Origin: Batillaria attramentaria
Lineage: Eukaryota; Mollusca; Gastropoda; Batillariidae
Length of the DNA: 64,000 bases
Direction of reading: 5' to 3'
Assembly (NCBI GenBank): GCA_018292915.2
Contig: JACVVK020000093.1
Location: 122,501 to 186,500 of the forward strand
The position numbers and the translations under genes were made by a program. The notes under the pieces are model-generated. The model was not told the DNA's origin and did no database searches. It saw nothing but the letters and a program-made list of their open reading frames with translations. Below, one piece after another: positions 62,166 to 64,000 of the stretch (its first letter is position 1; each line of letters starts with the position of its first letter).

Positions 62166-62720
62166 GTGTCTTTTCTTTATTTCTTTTTTGAAAATTTCGC
62201 ATGTATTTTCACGATCCCATGAATTTTTTTTTTAACTTCCTGGGGCCTCAACGAAGTCTGAGTGATTGTGCCTATCCCTGCCCAGACATATGGCGCCAGT
62301 GTGTTAGGTCAACGAGCTATGCCGTGATGTGCAAAAAAAGAGCTCAGCGCCAACTAAACCCATATTGCTTATAACCCTTTCTTCCAGCTGAGGGTAGAGC
62401 TCATCAGCAAATCCAAAAGGGAACGCAGACGACGAATACCCGGATGTGCATTTCCAGAACTGAAAATAACAATTTTCGCGGACAATGAAGCGCTTAACAG
62501 GAAACACTTGAAGCTTAGCACTGTAATCAGCGGCTCGGGCCACGTGCCTCCCATGGTCGCGTTACAAACATCAATAACGTTAGGCGCCTCAGTGGACCCG
62601 TTAGACTCCTGCAAGAGTCGCATGAAGATATTTATGTGGTTCTTCGCGCCTGATATAGGGGGAGGGGGGGGGGGAATGTGCCACTGCTTTGACCTAAGTG
62701 TTCTCAAAACAATGACTCGG
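62166..62720. other. Unique sequence
   Basis: No gene recognised. G run at 62660-62676. Confidence 0.35.
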
Positions 62721-62723
62721 TGC

Positions 62724-62998
62724 TTTGTTTGTTTGTTTGTTTTGTTTTGTTTGTTTTTCGTTTTGGTTTTGGTTTGTTTTTGTTGTTGTTGTTGTTGTTT
62801 GTTTGTTTGTTTTTCGGATTTTTGTTTGTTTGAGGTTTTTTGTTTGTTTTGTTTTGTTCGTTTGGTCGGTTGGTTGGGTTCTTTTTTTGTTTGTTTGTTT
62901 GTTGTTGTTTTTTTGGTTTTGGATTGGTTTTTTTGTTTGTTTTGGGATTTTGTTCGTTTTTGTGTTTGTTTGTTGTTTTTATTGTTTTTGTGTGTGTT
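62724..62998. repeat. G/T-only tract, ~270 bp
   Basis: (TTTG)n and (TTG)n with only a handful of A or C on the plus strand. All three plus-strand frames stay open as Phe/Val/Cys-rich nonsense. Confidence 0.9.
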
Positions 62999-63004
62999 AG
63001 AAAG

Positions 63005-63345
63005 GGGGCTAATGATACCATTTCTATGCTAACAGATCGTGCTGACGTGTGTTCGTGGTATCTATCATCACACCACTTACACACCTGGACAGTGACAGCG
63101 TCTGAGCCAACAGAAGCGGTACTCGATGACGCGGCGACCACACTGAGCGCTCCAATACTGTAACAACAGTCGTAGAATTTGAATGTTGAACCGCTCGCGC
63201 AGAGTGTAAACAACATTGTATCGCATTAAGAGTTGTATTCAAATCATCAAGATAGAGTATTTCGAGCGTACAGGCGCATTCACGGGCGAAATTGTTCCAA
63301 AACATAAGTTGGCTTAGCAAAGACGGAGTTAGCCCGTTTTAAACA
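63005..63345 (-). repeat. Dispersed repeat family I, inverted copy
   Basis: Reverse complement matches 27320-27655 over its whole length. Confidence 0.7.
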
Positions 63346-63349
63346 ACAT

Positions 63350-63440
63350 TATTTTCCATCAGTTAGCGGCGGTATCAAACACGGACCAACAAGGGGAAAA
63401 GACAACACAGATATCTGGCCCCCCCAAGCCGGTCTAACAC
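63350..63440 (-). mobile_element. Possible very diverged SINE-A fragment (copy 24)
   Basis: GGCGGTATCAAACACGGACC then ACACAGATATCTGGCCC follows the order of the SINE-A body with many changes. Confidence 0.4.
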
Positions 63441-63497
63441 GCCAAATGAACTCCCCGCGGCCAGCACGAATGGCACAAGGGCAATCACGCTCCAGCC

Positions 63498-63890
63498 TTA
63501 AAGATCTAAGCTTCCCAAGAAACAGCTTTCCGAAGTGTGAACATTTTTTTACAGAGTCGACCGTGCAAGCACAGTCAGCTCTGTCACAGTTGCAGAGTTT
63601 TCAGCGTCCCTGAAACCCCAATAAAAGCTAAGGGCAGCCTGATTCACAGCTCAGTTTGCGTTTTGACACTGAGCGAGAAAGATCGTGCAGCACTCAACAT
63701 CCCGTCGCTGGACACTGTAGCGATGTGTCTCGCTCACTGACCAAAAGCCAAATAATGTCACGACAAACTCGTGCTCTGGTTTTATGAGGGTCCCCGAAGC
63801 GCTGAAAACTCTGCAACTGTGACAGAGTTGACTGTGCTTGCACGGTCGACTCTGTACGGAAAGCTTTTTGTTGGGAGTTTAGATCTTTAA
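63498..63890. mobile_element. Fold-back element family H, copy 2 (opposite orientation)
   Basis: Starts TTAAAGATCTAAGCTTCCCA and ends AGATCTTTAA, with TTAA at both ends. It aligns end to end with the reverse complement of 56050-56428: the arm with CGTCCCTGAAACCCC is on the left here and on the right there. Arms ~92-110 bp; one arm lacks a 17 bp block present in the other. Confidence 0.82.
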
Positions 63891-63929
63891 GCGGCATTGG
63901 CCTACACGTACGCACACAGCGCGCCGGGT

Positions 63930-63970
63930 GAATGCATCTTCATCCAACTCTCAGTTTGAAGTGCACCAGT
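63930..63970. repeat. Possible SINE-C-related fragment
   Basis: ATGCATCTTCATCCAACTCT and following resembles 11010-11045. Cut by the window end. Confidence 0.3.
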
Positions 63971-64000
63971 AATTGGGGAGTTAATCTCGCCTGTCACCAG

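Noticed and set aside
62704..63216. 170-codon minus-strand frame rich in Asn, Lys and Thr
   Set aside because: It reads the complement of a (TTTG)n tract joined to family I repeat sequence.

Overview
The window is repeat-dense, gene-poor animal nuclear DNA. It has long (AC)n, (CT)n and trinucleotide microsatellites, long G/C and A/T homopolymers, several minisatellites, tRNA-headed SINEs, non-LTR retrotransposons (LINEs), one probable solo LTR and several fold-back elements. The SINE bodies ending in a GGACGTTAAAC-type 3' domain with an (ACCC)n tail, and the mix of LINE 3' ends, suggest a marine lophotrochozoan, most likely a gastropod mollusc. That assignment is inference from repeat style, not from a diagnostic gene. 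I find no rRNA, no genuine tRNA gene, no CRISPR array, no operon and no confident host protein-coding gene.

The only long, clearly real reading frame is at 28997-31816 (+). It is a 939-residue LINE polyprotein with an AP-endonuclease domain and a reverse transcriptase, both with their catalytic residues. Two short LINE remnants, 13209-13608 (-) and 14539-14726 (-), keep recognisable C-terminal coding sequence and are bracketed by target-site duplications (TSDs).

The dominant element is a ~180 bp SINE, here called SINE-A. About 24 copies are spread from end to end, 18 on the minus strand, many with 8-16 bp TSDs and several 5'-truncated. One copy (5973-6949) is split by an 816 bp insertion that looks like a solo LTR. 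Other tRNA-headed families are SINE-B (8004-8275, 10660-10905, 19818-20192), SINE-C (10925-11345), SINE-D (25064-25520, 49300-49828, 59698-60088) and SINE-E (3585-3748, 18425-18725, 39708-39985, 61010-61295). Many LINE 3' ends are recognisable as AATAAA followed at once by a short tandem-repeat tail; two share one core but carry different tails.

Inverted-repeat structures are the most striking part. They are a 92 bp perfect palindrome bounded by TTAA (48292-48383); a ~347 bp inverted repeat 340 bp further on (48723-49069); a ~390 bp fold-back family present twice in opposite orientation (56050-56428, 63498-63890); terminal-inverted-repeat elements at 903-1242 and 53943-54214; and an inverted duplication (7686-8822) into which SINEs later inserted.

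Local tandem arrays include a 33 bp unit (4646-5013), 16 bp (24456-24893), 172 bp (34200-34900), 27 bp (36940-37222), ~131 bp with splice-site-like motifs (42800-43704), ~30 bp (46340-47160) and ~150-190 bp (52480-53600). The stretches between repeats are mostly unique sequence without recognisable genes. A weak candidate exon lies at 40158-40308 (-).
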